Part shown: positions 21,737-29,853 of the stretch, piece by piece
Numbering within the stretch: position 1 is the first letter of the stretch
How the letters are laid out: each line of letters opens with the position of its first letter
DNA from: Cupriavidus taiwanensis
GTDB taxonomy: Bacteria; Pseudomonadota; Gammaproteobacteria; Burkholderiales; Burkholderiaceae
Assembly (NCBI RefSeq): GCF_900250115.1
Contig: NZ_LT984803.1
Location: 2,321,583-2,385,582, forward strand
DNA length: 64,000 nucleotides
Direction: 5' to 3'
Notes under the pieces: generated by a model
What the model saw: only the letters and a program-made list of their open reading frames with translations
Databases searched by the model: none
Told to the model about the DNA's origin: nothing
Position numbers and translations under genes: made by a program

Positions 21737-22489
21737 TTACTTGCCCAGCGCCGCCTGCGCCCGCTGCAGCCAGGCGCGGTTGTGGTCGCGCGCGTGGCGC
21801 GGCCAGTGGCGCGCGTCGTGGACGATATCGGCATAGAGCTGCTGTGCGCGCTCGCCGTCGGCCGGGTCGGGCTGGGCCGCCAGCCAGTCGGCGAACAGGC
21901 AGCGCGGCGCGGCGTCGCTGGCGCTGGTCAGCGCCTGCTCGAAGGCGGCGCGCGTGCCGGCCGCGCCGGTGGTGGCCAGCGCTTGCGCGTACAGCAGGGC
22001 CGGCTCCGGTTGCTGGCGCGCGTGCGGATGGGCCGCGAACAGCTTCTCCAGCGTCGCCAGCGCGCCGGGCGCATCGCTGGTGGCGAACTGCGCCTGCGCC
22101 AGGCCCTGCAGCAGCGCGGGATCGGTCGCGAACGGGCCGTTGGCGGCCGCCTGGTAGTGCTGCAGCGCCTCGCCCGGCTCGCCGGCGGCCAGCAGCGCCG
22201 CGCCCAGGCGCATGCGGTGCGCCACCGTCGGGGCACGATCGAAATCCGAGCGGGCCTCGCGCACGGCGCGGTTGGGATCGACCAGCTGCGTGAGGGCGCG
22301 CGTCGCCGCGCGCGCCCCGCGCGACTGGCGCAGCTCGGGCAGGTAGATCGCAAAGAAATAGACCACGCTGCCCAGGCCGGGGAACAGGAACAGGATCAGC
22401 AGCCAGTACATGTTCTGGTGCGTGCGCACCGCGTGCACGGCAAAGAACAGTGCGACGATGATATGGATGCTGATGCCGAAGATACGCAT
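21737..22489 (-). CDS. Membrane-anchored tetratricopeptide-repeat-like protein
   Basis: 250 residues from the ATG at 22487-22489 (MRIFGISIHIIVALFFAVHA), preceded by AAAGGTGAT. Two membrane helices (about 1-22 and 28-48, the second YWLLILFLFPGLGSVVYFF) resemble the PLDc_N-type anchor. A soluble helical part follows with repeated pairs such as AHRMRLGAALLAAGEPGEALQHY and ALLQGLAQAQFATSDAPGALATL, the spacing of TPR units. It is probably a scaffold on the cytoplasmic membrane. Function is not known. Confidence 0.75.
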   Translation of the reverse strand: MRIFGISIHIIVALFFAVHAVRTHQNMYWLLILFLFPGLGSVVYFFAIYLPELRQSRGARAATRALTQLVDPNRAVREARSDFDRAPTVAHRMRLGAALLAAGEPGEALQHYQAAANGPFATDPALLQGLAQAQFATSDAPGALATLEKLFAAHPHARQQPEPALLYAQALATTGAAGTRAAFEQALTSASDAAPRCLFADWLAAQPDPADGERAQQLYADIVHDARHWPRHARDHNRAWLQRAQAALGK

Positions 22490-22702
22490 AGGGAGATCAC
22501 CTTTGAAGCCATGGCGGGCGCGCCAGCCGCCGGCATTGTGACAGAAAGACGTGGCGGCGGGCCCGGCACCGGGGCGGACAGGGCCGCGCACAGGCCGTCA
22601 GGATGCCAGAAGCGCCTGACCACGGCAAAAATGCGGCCCCGGCAGCGCCGGTGTCGCAACCGGTGCCCGCCGGGGCCCTGCTGGATTGCCGCGGTGGCAG
22701 TG

Positions 22703-23140
22703 CTAGCGATAGACCAGCACCGGAATCTTGCTGTGCGTCAGCACCTTCAGCGTCTCGCTGCCGATCAGCATGCCCTGGATGCCGCGCCGCCCGTGCGACG
22801 CCATCACGATCAGGTCGCAGCCCTTGTCCTCGGCGGTCTTGATGATGGCTTCGTAGGGGTGGTCGTTGACGGCGTAGGCGGTTTCGCACGGCACGCCCGC
22901 CGCGCTGGCTTCCTCCGCGCGCTCGCGCAGGTACTGCGAGGCGCCCGCCGCGGCTTCCTTGACGTAGGTTTCGCGGGTGTCCTCCAGCATCTCGACCTGG
23001 TAAGTCAGCACGTGGTAGTTCGGACAGACGCGCACCGCGGTGGTACGCGCCCCCATGTCCCGCGCCAGCGTCAGCGCCTTGCGGAACGCCGCTTCAGACA
23101 GGTCGGAGCCATCGACCGCCAGCAGGAGATGCTTGAACAT
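22703..23140 (-). CDS. Universal stress protein (UspA family)
   Basis: 145-residue cytoplasmic protein with one Usp domain: FKHLLLAVDGSDLSEAAFRK at the N-terminus and the nucleotide-binding stretch ASHGRRGIQGMLIGS at the C-terminal end. The latter fits the G-2X-G-9X-GS pattern with Ala in the first position, as in many ATP-binding members. GGAGG lies 5 bases before the ATG. Expression under stress and ATP binding are inferred from the family. Confidence 0.92.
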   Translation of the reverse strand: MFKHLLLAVDGSDLSEAAFRKALTLARDMGARTTAVRVCPNYHVLTYQVEMLEDTRETYVKEAAAGASQYLRERAEEASAAGVPCETAYAVNDHPYEAIIKTAEDKGCDLIVMASHGRRGIQGMLIGSETLKVLTHSKIPVLVYR

Positions 23141-23375
23141 GATTGCCTCCTTGCCTGCATAGTTGCCGGCTCAGGCACTCACTCACTTCCCGATGCATTC
23201 GCGCCATGCGTCAGAAAGTGCGAGCCCGCAAGGCGCACAAGGAGCGGCCGATACTCCCGGTCTGGAATCATGGGCCTGCCCGATTCCAGTATAGGTGCGC
23301 GATGGCCCACGGCAATCCGGAAGGCGTCACTTCCGGGCAGGAGGATTCGATACATCCAAGCGGTCGCCAGCGGCT

Positions 23376-23879
23376 TCAGGCCAGCAGGGCGCGCCACAGC
23401 GCCAGCTTCTGCTCGAAGCTGCGCGCGGCATGCGCCGGGCTGGACGATGGCAGCACCACGGTCTCGTAGCCCTGCGCGGCAAACTGGGGCGCAAAGCGGC
23501 CGGAGGTGCCGCCGTTGAAGCCGATGCGCCGCAGCGCCGGCGCCAGTGCGCGCAGGCGCGTGAAATCGTTGGCCTGGGGATAGCGGATATTGCTGTCCAG
23601 GCTGCCTTCGCGCCGGCACGCGCCCAGCACGTCCCACACGCCGATGCGATGCGCCAGCAGCCGCACCAGCCGTTCGGCATAGGGCAGCTCCGGCAGTGGC
23701 TCGCCGGTCAGCGCGCCCAGCAGCGGCCAGAACTGGTTGCGCGGGTGGGCGTAATACTGGCGCGCCGACAGCGACGCGGCTCCGGGAAAGCTGCCGAGCA
23801 CCAGCACGCGGGTGTGGGCATCGATGACGGGGGGCAGGCCCTGGTGCAGATCGGGTCGAGGCGGTGAGGTGTCGGGCAT
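23376..23879 (-). CDS. DNA-deoxyinosine (hypoxanthine-DNA) glycosylase, UDG superfamily
   Basis: 167 residues from the ATG at 23877-23879. The signature LVLGSFPGAASLSARQYYAH followed by PRNQFWPLLG, and the distal LPSSSPAHA, are those of the UDG-superfamily group that removes hypoxanthine from deaminated DNA. Asn of RNQFW is the expected catalytic residue. A base-excision repair role is inferred from the family; uracil activity in addition is possible. No repair genes are adjacent. Confidence 0.85.
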   Translation of the reverse strand: MPDTSPPRPDLHQGLPPVIDAHTRVLVLGSFPGAASLSARQYYAHPRNQFWPLLGALTGEPLPELPYAERLVRLLAHRIGVWDVLGACRREGSLDSNIRYPQANDFTRLRALAPALRRIGFNGGTSGRFAPQFAAQGYETVVLPSSSPAHAARSFEQKLALWRALLA

Positions 23880-23914
23880 GGCAAGAACGCAGGCCGAACA
23901 AAACTGCGCTTGTG

Positions 23915-24050
23915 GTCTCCCCTGTCCCATTTACGGAAGAGGGTCGAAGGAAAGGGCCGGCGTCTGCGCGGCGTGCAGCGTCACGCTGCTTGCCATGCGC
24001 CTGCCCTCTCCCCCGGCCCCTCTCCCGCAAGCGGGAGAGGGGCGCAAACC
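23915..24050 (+). repeat. Composite REP-like element, copy C
   Basis: The left dyad is degenerate (CTGTCCCATTTACGGAAGAG); the right half is the conserved CCCCTCTCCCGCAAGCGGGA. With copy D it forms a second subtype sharing TCCCATTTAnGG and GGGCCGGCGT in the left half. It lies just downstream of htpG. Confidence 0.8.
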
Positions 24051-24078
24051 AGCGGTGTGCAAGGTCGAACCGCAGCCT

Positions 24079-25980
24079 TCAGGCCAGCAGCTTGTTGACG
24101 CGCTGCACGTAGGCCGCCGGATCTTCCAGCATGCCGCCTTCGGCCAGCAGCGCCTGGTCGAACAGCACCTGCAGGCGGTCGCTGAAGGCGTCGCCTTCCG
24201 GAAGATCGCGCAGCTTCCGGACCAGCGCGTGCTCCGGGTTCAGTTCCAGGATCGGCTGGGCGTCGGGCGCCTTCTGGCCGGCCTGCTTGAGCAGGCGCTG
24301 CAGGTAGCCGCTCATGTCGCCCTCGTCCGAGACCAGGCACGATGCCGATTCGGTCAGGCGCAGCGTCACGCGCACGTCCTTGGCCTTGCCGGCCAGCACG
24401 GTCTTGGCGCGCTCGACCACGTCCTTCCACTCGGCCTCGGCCTTCTCCTGCTCGGCCTTCTCGGCCTCGTCGGCCAGCTTGCCCAGGTCGAGGTCGCCGC
24501 GCGCCACCGACACCAGCTCCTTGCCGTCGAACTCGCGCAGGAACGACAGCATCCACTCGTCGACGCGGTCGGTCAGCAGCAGCACCTCGATGCCCTTCTT
24601 GCGGAACACTTCCAGGTGCGGGCTGTTCTTGCCTGCGGACCAGGTATCGGCCGTGACGTAGTAGATCTTGTCCTGGCCTTCCTTCATGCGGCCGACATAG
24701 GCGGCCAGCGACACGTTTTGCTCGGCGGTGTCGTTGTGGGTCGACGCGAAGCGCAGCAATTTGGCCACACGCTCCTGGTTGGCCTGATCCTCGCCGGCGC
24801 CTTCCTTCAGCGCCTGGCCGAACTGCTGCCAGAAGGTGTCGTACTTGGCGCGCTCGGCTTCCTCCTCGCTGTCGGCCAGCGCTTCGAGCATCGACAGCAC
24901 GCGCTTGGTGCAGCCCTCGCGGATCGCCTTGACGTCGCGGCTTTCCTGCAGCAATTCGCGCGACACGTTCAGCGGCAGGTCGGCGGAATCGACCACGCCC
25001 TTGACCCAGCGCAGGTAGCCCGGCAGCAGCTGCTCGGCGTCGTCCATGATGAAGACGCGCTTGACGTACAGCTTGAGCCCGGCCTTGTGGTTACGGTCCC
25101 ACAGGTCGAACGGCGCGCGCGCCGGGATGTACAGCAGCTGGGTGTATTCGCTGCGGCCTTCGACGCGGTTGTGGGTCCACGCCAGCGGCGCCTCGTTGTC
25201 GTGGGCGATGTGCTGGTAGAAGGCGGTGTACTGCTCGTCGGTGATGTCGGACTTGGCGCGGGTCCACAGCGCGCTGGCCTGGTTCACGCTTTCCCACTCG
25301 TCGGTGCGCTTGTAGCTGCTGGCCTCGGCGTCCCACACTTCCTTGGGCATGCGGATCGGCAGCGAGATATGGTCCGAGTATTTCTGGATGATGCTCTTCA
25401 GGCGCCAGGCCGAGAGGAAATCGTCCTCGCCCTCGCGCAGGTGCAGCGTGATGGTGGTGCCGCGCTCGGCGCGCGCGATCGCGTCGACGCTGAACTCGCC
25501 GTCGCCGGTGCTTTCCCAGCGCACCGCTTCCTCGGCGCCCAGGCCGGCGCGGCGCGTTTCCACGGTGACCTTGTCGGCGACGATGAAGGCCGAATAGAAG
25601 CCCACGCCGAACTGGCCGATCAGCGCGGCGTCCTTCTGCTGGTCGCCGGACAGCTGCTGGAAGAATTCCTTCGTGCCCGAGCGCGCGATGGTGCCGAGAT
25701 TGCGGATGGCCTCGTCGCGGCTCATGCCGATGCCGTTGTCGGTGATCTTCAGCGTGCGCGCCTGCGCATCGGCCTCGATGCGGATCGCCAGGTCGGCGTC
25801 GTTCTCGAGCAGGGACGGATTCGCGATCGCCTCGAAGCGCAGCTTGTCAGTGGCGTCGGAAGCATTCGAAACCAGCTCGCGCAGGAAGATTTCCTTGTTG
25901 CTGTACAGCGAGTGGATCATCAGGTGCAGCAGCTGCTTCACTTCCGCCTGGAAGCTCATCGTCTCGTGCGGTGCGGTCAT
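24079..25980 (-). CDS. htpG: Molecular chaperone HtpG (Hsp90)
   Basis: Cytoplasmic ATP-dependent chaperone, 633 residues, full length. N-terminal GHKL ATPase: Glu35 and Asn39 in [18 protein letters not shown], then [13 protein letters not shown] and [13 protein letters not shown]. The middle domain carries the catalytic-loop Arg region [13 protein letters not shown], and the C-terminal dimerisation domain ends [18 protein letters not shown] lies 6 bases before the ATG. I see no heat-shock promoter that I would defend. A REP element follows the stop codon. Confidence 0.98.
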   Translation of the reverse strand: MTAPHETMSFQAEVKQLLHLMIHSLYSNKEIFLRELVSNASDATDKLRFEAIANPSLLENDADLAIRIEADAQARTLKITDNGIGMSRDEAIRNLGTIARSGTKEFFQQLSGDQQKDAALIGQFGVGFYSAFIVADKVTVETRRAGLGAEEAVRWESTGDGEFSVDAIARAERGTTITLHLREGEDDFLSAWRLKSIIQKYSDHISLPIRMPKEVWDAEASSYKRTDEWESVNQASALWTRAKSDITDEQYTAFYQHIAHDNEAPLAWTHNRVEGRSEYTQLLYIPARAPFDLWDRNHKAGLKLYVKRVFIMDDAEQLLPGYLRWVKGVVDSADLPLNVSRELLQESRDVKAIREGCTKRVLSMLEALADSEEEAERAKYDTFWQQFGQALKEGAGEDQANQERVAKLLRFASTHNDTAEQNVSLAAYVGRMKEGQDKIYYVTADTWSAGKNSPHLEVFRKKGIEVLLLTDRVDEWMLSFLREFDGKELVSVARGDLDLGKLADEAEKAEQEKAEAEWKDVVERAKTVLAGKAKDVRVTLRLTESASCLVSDEGDMSGYLQRLLKQAGQKAPDAQPILELNPEHALVRKLRDLPEGDAFSDRLQVLFDQALLAEGGMLEDPAAYVQRVNKLLA

Positions 25981-26098
25981 GGTTCTCCTCTTGGAAACGG
26001 GCGAATCTGGATGGGTTGGGTGGCCGCCAGGGCCGTGCCGGCAAAAATAGGGACGCCCGGGCCATTTTCAAGACCCCGGGGCGCAGCGGCCGCCCTGG

Positions 26099-27649
26099 CT
26101 ACAGGCGTTCGAGCTGCCGCGCCAGGAAGCGCAGCATGTCGGGGTCGCCGCTGCTGGCAACGTTGAAGCGCATCCAGCCGGACGGCATCTGCGACGGCGA
26201 AAACAGGCTGCCGGGGGCGAACAGATAGCCTTCTTCATGGCCGGCGGTGGTAATGGCGTTGGAATCGCGGCCGGTGTCGGCCCACAGGTACATGCCGGCA
26301 TGCTGGCCGGGGAACAGGCGCAGGCCCAGCCGCTCCAGCGCGCGCCGGGTGTCGTCGCGGGCGCGGTCAAGGCGGGTGCGCACGCGCTCGACGTGCTTGC
26401 GGTAATGCCCTTCGGTCAGCACCTTGTACAGCACCCGCTCATTGATCTCGGGCGTTGCCAGCCCGGCCAGCAGCTTGCTGTCGGTCAGCGCCGCGGCGGT
26501 CTCCGGGTGCGCCGCGACAAAGCCGACGCGCAGGTTGGCCGCCAGCGTCTTGGAGAAGCTGCCGAGGTAGATCACCCGGCGCAGCTGGTCCAGGCTGGCC
26601 AGCCGGGTGGCGGCGTGGCCGGGCGGACACAGGTCGCAGTAGATGTCGTCCTCGACGATCAGGAAGTCGTACTGCTCGGCCATGCGCAGCAACTGGAACG
26701 CCTTGGCCGCCGACAGCGAGGTGCCGGTCGGGTTGTGCAGCACCGAGTTGATCACGAACAGCTTCGGGCGGCGCGCCTGCACGATGCGCTCCAGCGCCTC
26801 CAGGTCCGGCCCTTCGCCGGTGTAGGGCACGCCGATCACCTGCGCGCCCTGCGCGGCAAAGCGGCCGAACATCACGAACCACGCCGGGTCGCCCACCAGC
26901 ACCGCGTCGCCGGGCTGCAAGTAAAGCCGGGCGATCAGGTCGAGCGCCTGGGTGATGCCCGAGGTCAGCACGATCTGCTCGGCGCCGGCGCGGATCTCCA
27001 GCTCTTCCAGCCGGGTGCGCAGCTGCTGGCGCAGCGGCAGGAAGCCCTGCGGCGTGCCGCTGGCGAGGAAGTGGTTGCCGGGCTGGCGGCCCAGCCCCCG
27101 CAGCGCGCTGGCGATCAGCTCGCCGTCGAGCCAGTCGTTGGGCAGGAAGCCCAGCCCCGGCGCCTTGTGCGCCTCGGCGGTATGGAACATGCTGCGCAGC
27201 AGCCAGGTCACGTCGATCTTGCGCGCCGCCGGCGCGTCGCGCGAGACCGGCGCCGCCGGCGCGGCCGGGGCCCGCTCGCGCACGTAGAAGCCCGAGCCCC
27301 GGCGCGAGTCCAGGTAGCCCAGCGCCACCAGGCGCTCGTAGGCCTCGACCACGGTGAAGCGCGAAATGCCCTTCTCCTGCGCCAGCTGCCGGATCGACGG
27401 CATGCGCATGCCGGCGCGGAAGACGCGCTCGTCGATGCGCATGCGCGCCCATTCGGTCAGCTGCTCGACCAGCGTCATCTGCGCCGACGGTACCGGGTCG
27501 GGCAGCCGTGCCGTGGACGGCAACACCAGTTGCAGCGTGCGCGCCGGCGCGGCGCCGGCATCGGCTGGTGCGCCGCCTCGGCTATCCTTCTGGCGGGCCC
27601 CGGCGGCGCTGTCGCCGCCGGCGTCGCCCTTGCTGGTATGGGCATCCAT
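26099..27649 (-). CDS. MocR-type (GntR/aminotransferase) PLP-dependent regulator
   Basis: Regulator fusing a GntR winged helix to a fold-type I aminotransferase domain; 516 residues from the ATG at 27647-27649, which has AGGAG 6 bases upstream. The HTH lies at about 60-125 (RMPSIRQLAQEKGISRFTVV) and the aminotransferase part covers about 165-510, with FVINSVLHNPTGTSLS and the PLP lysine in YLGSFSKTLAANLRVGF. It is divergent from the glyoxalase-like gene. The intervening DNA holds three ACTGTAC repeats, the probable operator. The regulated pathway is unknown; PdxR-, GabR- or TauR-like roles are possible. Confidence 0.92.
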   Translation of the reverse strand: MDAHTSKGDAGGDSAAGARQKDSRGGAPADAGAAPARTLQLVLPSTARLPDPVPSAQMTLVEQLTEWARMRIDERVFRAGMRMPSIRQLAQEKGISRFTVVEAYERLVALGYLDSRRGSGFYVRERAPAAPAAPVSRDAPAARKIDVTWLLRSMFHTAEAHKAPGLGFLPNDWLDGELIASALRGLGRQPGNHFLASGTPQGFLPLRQQLRTRLEELEIRAGAEQIVLTSGITQALDLIARLYLQPGDAVLVGDPAWFVMFGRFAAQGAQVIGVPYTGEGPDLEALERIVQARRPKLFVINSVLHNPTGTSLSAAKAFQLLRMAEQYDFLIVEDDIYCDLCPPGHAATRLASLDQLRRVIYLGSFSKTLAANLRVGFVAAHPETAAALTDSKLLAGLATPEINERVLYKVLTEGHYRKHVERVRTRLDRARDDTRRALERLGLRLFPGQHAGMYLWADTGRDSNAITTAGHEEGYLFAPGSLFSPSQMPSGWMRFNVASSGDPDMLRFLARQLERL

Positions 27650-27661
27650 GTGCTGCTCCTG

Positions 27662-27713
27662 CAACTGTACTGAAGACGATCCGCTCAACTGTACCGGTAC
27701 TGTACCGAGTACC
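27662..27713. promoter_or_regulatory. Repeated ACTGTAC operator region
   Basis: ACTGTAC occurs at 27664, 27688 and 27699 in the same orientation; the first two are extended to CAACTGTAC. GTACCGGTAC (27691-27700) and GGTACTGTACC (27696-27706) add dyad symmetry. Spacings of 24 and 11 bases put the sites roughly on one helix face. MocR regulators typically bind direct repeats next to their own promoters, so this is probably the site of the adjacent regulator, controlling both divergent genes. Confidence 0.6.
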
Positions 27714-27733
27714 TTGTCTACCATCAAGCCAAG

Positions 27734-28411
27734 ATGAAGCTAGCCCTCGATCACCTCGTTGTTGCCGCCCCCGACCTCGACACCGGCACCGACTACGTTG
27801 CCGGCGCCCTGGGCCTTGCGCCCCGGGGCGGCGGCGCGCATGCGGCCATGGGCACGCACAACCGCGTGCTGGGCCTGTTCGGCGGCATCTACCTGGAAGT
27901 GATCGCGATCGATCCGGCCGCGCCCGCGCCGGCGCGGCCGCGCTGGTTCGGCCTGGACACCGAAGCGGTGCGGCAGCGCCTGCGCGACGGCCCGTTCCTG
28001 CTGCACTGGGCCGCGCGCGTGGACCGGCCCGCCGACCTGAGCCGCTGGCAGGCGCAGTATCCCGAACGCATCGCCCCGGTCATCCCCATGAGCCGCGGCA
28101 GCCTGCACTGGCGCATCACCGTACCGGCCGACGGCAGCCTGCCGGCCTGGCCCGGCGAAGCCGGCAGCGCCGGCGACGGCGCGCTGCCCAGCCTGATCCA
28201 GTGGGACGTGGCCGCTTCCCCCGCCGCCAGCCTGCCGCGCCAGGACCTGGCGCTGCGCCGGCTGCGCGCGCGCCATCCGCGCGCCGAGCTGCTGCGGCAG
28301 GGGCTGGCCTGGCTCGGCGCCGACCACCTGCTCGCGGTGGAGCAGGACGACGGCCCGCCCGAGCTGAGTGCCGAGATCGAAACCGCTCAGGGCCTCCGCA
28401 TCCTGCGCTAG
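27734..28411 (+). CDS. Glyoxalase-like (VOC fold) protein
   Basis: 225 residues. LALDHLVVAAPDLDTGTDYV at the N-terminus and the first metal-type His (residue 6) are characteristic of the glyoxalase-like family with a duplicated VOC fold; IYLEVIAIDP provides the usual Glu. The reaction is not known; related proteins include extradiol-type and lactoylglutathione-lyase-like enzymes. It is transcribed away from the MocR gene across the repeated operator, which suggests it is a target. It is followed after 30 bases by alaX. Confidence 0.82.
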   Translation: MKLALDHLVVAAPDLDTGTDYVAGALGLAPRGGGAHAAMGTHNRVLGLFGGIYLEVIAIDPAAPAPARPRWFGLDTEAVRQRLRDGPFLLHWAARVDRPADLSRWQAQYPERIAPVIPMSRGSLHWRITVPADGSLPAWPGEAGSAGDGALPSLIQWDVAASPAASLPRQDLALRRLRARHPRAELLRQGLAWLGADHLLAVEQDDGPPELSAEIETAQGLRILR

Positions 28412-28441
28412 CCATCCCATAACAAGCCCAAGGAGCCGCCG

Positions 28442-29155
28442 ATGTCCGCCACCCGCAAGCGTTTCGACGAAGACCCGTACCTCGACCACTGCGCCGCCAC
28501 CGTGGTGGCCGCCAGCGCCGAAGGGATCGAGCTAGACGAGACCGTGTGCTACGCGCGCAGCGGCGGCCAGGCCGGCGACACCGCCACGCTGACGCTGGCC
28601 GACGGGCGCACCGTGGCCATCGCCGACACGGTCTACGCCGACGACCGCCGCCGCATCCTGCACCTCCCGGCCGCCGAGGCGCCGCTGCCGCGCGTCGGCG
28701 AGCGCGTCACCGTGGCCATCGACTGGGACCGCCGCCACCGGCTGATGCGCCTGCACACCTGCCTGCACCTGCTGGGCTCGCTGATCCCGGTGCCGGTGAC
28801 CGGCTGCGGCATTTCGCCGGACAGCGCGCGCATCGACTTCGACCTGCCCGAAGCCACGCTCGACAAGGCCGACCTGAGCGAGCGCCTGAACGCGCTGATC
28901 CGCGCCAACACCGCGGTGCGCACCACCCTGATCACGCCGCAGGAACTGGCCGCGCAACCCGACCTGGTGCGCACCATCGGCGCCGCGCCGCCGGCGGGCA
29001 CGGCCAGCATCCGCATCATCGAGATCCCCGGCGTCGACCGCCAGCCGTGCGGCGGCACGCACGTGGCCAACACCGGCGAGATCGGCGCGGTGGTGGTGAC
29101 CAGGATCGAAAAGAAGAGCCGCACCAACCGGCGCGTGGCGGTGGCGTTCGCATGA
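28442..29155 (+). CDS. Alanyl-tRNA editing protein (AlaX type)
   Basis: Free-standing editing domain that hydrolyses mischarged Ser/Gly-tRNA(Ala), 237 residues. The zinc site is made by HTCLHLLG (HxxxH, about 101-105) and CGGTHV (CxxxH, about 200-204). The N-terminal part has the conserved ARSGGQAGDTATL, equivalent to the GGGQ(P/G)xDxG motif of AlaRS editing domains. The stop overlaps the next start as ATGA, so translation is coupled to the LysE gene. Confidence 0.92.
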   Translation: MSATRKRFDEDPYLDHCAATVVAASAEGIELDETVCYARSGGQAGDTATLTLADGRTVAIADTVYADDRRRILHLPAAEAPLPRVGERVTVAIDWDRRHRLMRLHTCLHLLGSLIPVPVTGCGISPDSARIDFDLPEATLDKADLSERLNALIRANTAVRTTLITPQELAAQPDLVRTIGAAPPAGTASIRIIEIPGVDRQPCGGTHVANTGEIGAVVVTRIEKKSRTNRRVAVAFA

Positions 29156-29814
29156 GTACGTCCGCACTGCTCACGAACCTGCTCACCGGCCTGAGCGCGG
29201 CGCAGTTCGCGGCGCTGCTGACGCTGCTGACGGTCGGGCTGTTCACGCCGGGACCCAACACCACCATCGCCGCCGTGAGCGGAGCCAACTTCGGCCTGCG
29301 CGCCACGCTGCCGCACTGCGTCGGCGTCGCCTTCGGCTTTGCCAGCATCCTGGCGCTGTGCGCGCTGGGCGTGGGCGCGCTGGTGCTGGGCCAGCCGGCG
29401 CTGGCCGGCGCGGTACACGCGGCCGGCGTCGCCTACCTGCTGTGGCTGGCGTGGAAGATCGCGTGCAGCACGGCGCTGGCCGAAAAGCAGGTGCTGCGCC
29501 CGCTCAGTGTGTGGCAGTCGGCGGCGCTGCAGTACGCCAATATCAAGGCGTGGATGCTGGCACTGGCGGTGGCGGCGTCGTACCTGGCGGGCGCAGCCTC
29601 GCCGGTGCAGCGCGTGTTGCTGGTGTGCGGCGTGTTCGGCGTGCTGGGCTTCGTCAGCAACGGCGTCTATGGCGCGGTGGGCGCGTCGCTGCGGCAATGG
29701 CTGCAGCAGGGCCAGCGCGTGCGCTGGTTCAACCGCGCCATGGGCGCGGCGCTGGCGCTGACGGCGCTGTGGATTGCGCTCGGGGCCCGGCCCGGCGTGC
29801 CCGCGGCAGCCTGA
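29152..29814 (+). CDS. LysE family amino-acid/metabolite exporter
   Basis: 220-residue inner-membrane protein with about six hydrophobic segments. The family signature appears as LLTVGLFTPGPNTTIAAVSG near residues 24-43. The substrate may be an amino acid or homoserine-lactone-like compound; family membership does not decide. The ATG overlaps the alaX stop (ATGA). Another LysE-family gene lies at 33303-33956 on the other strand. Confidence 0.88.
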   Translation: MSTSALLTNLLTGLSAAQFAALLTLLTVGLFTPGPNTTIAAVSGANFGLRATLPHCVGVAFGFASILALCALGVGALVLGQPALAGAVHAAGVAYLLWLAWKIACSTALAEKQVLRPLSVWQSAALQYANIKAWMLALAVAASYLAGAASPVQRVLLVCGVFGVLGFVSNGVYGAVGASLRQWLQQGQRVRWFNRAMGAALALTALWIALGARPGVPAAA

Positions 29815-29853
29815 CCACGCGCTCGACATCCCCTGACGATACCGAGTCCAACC

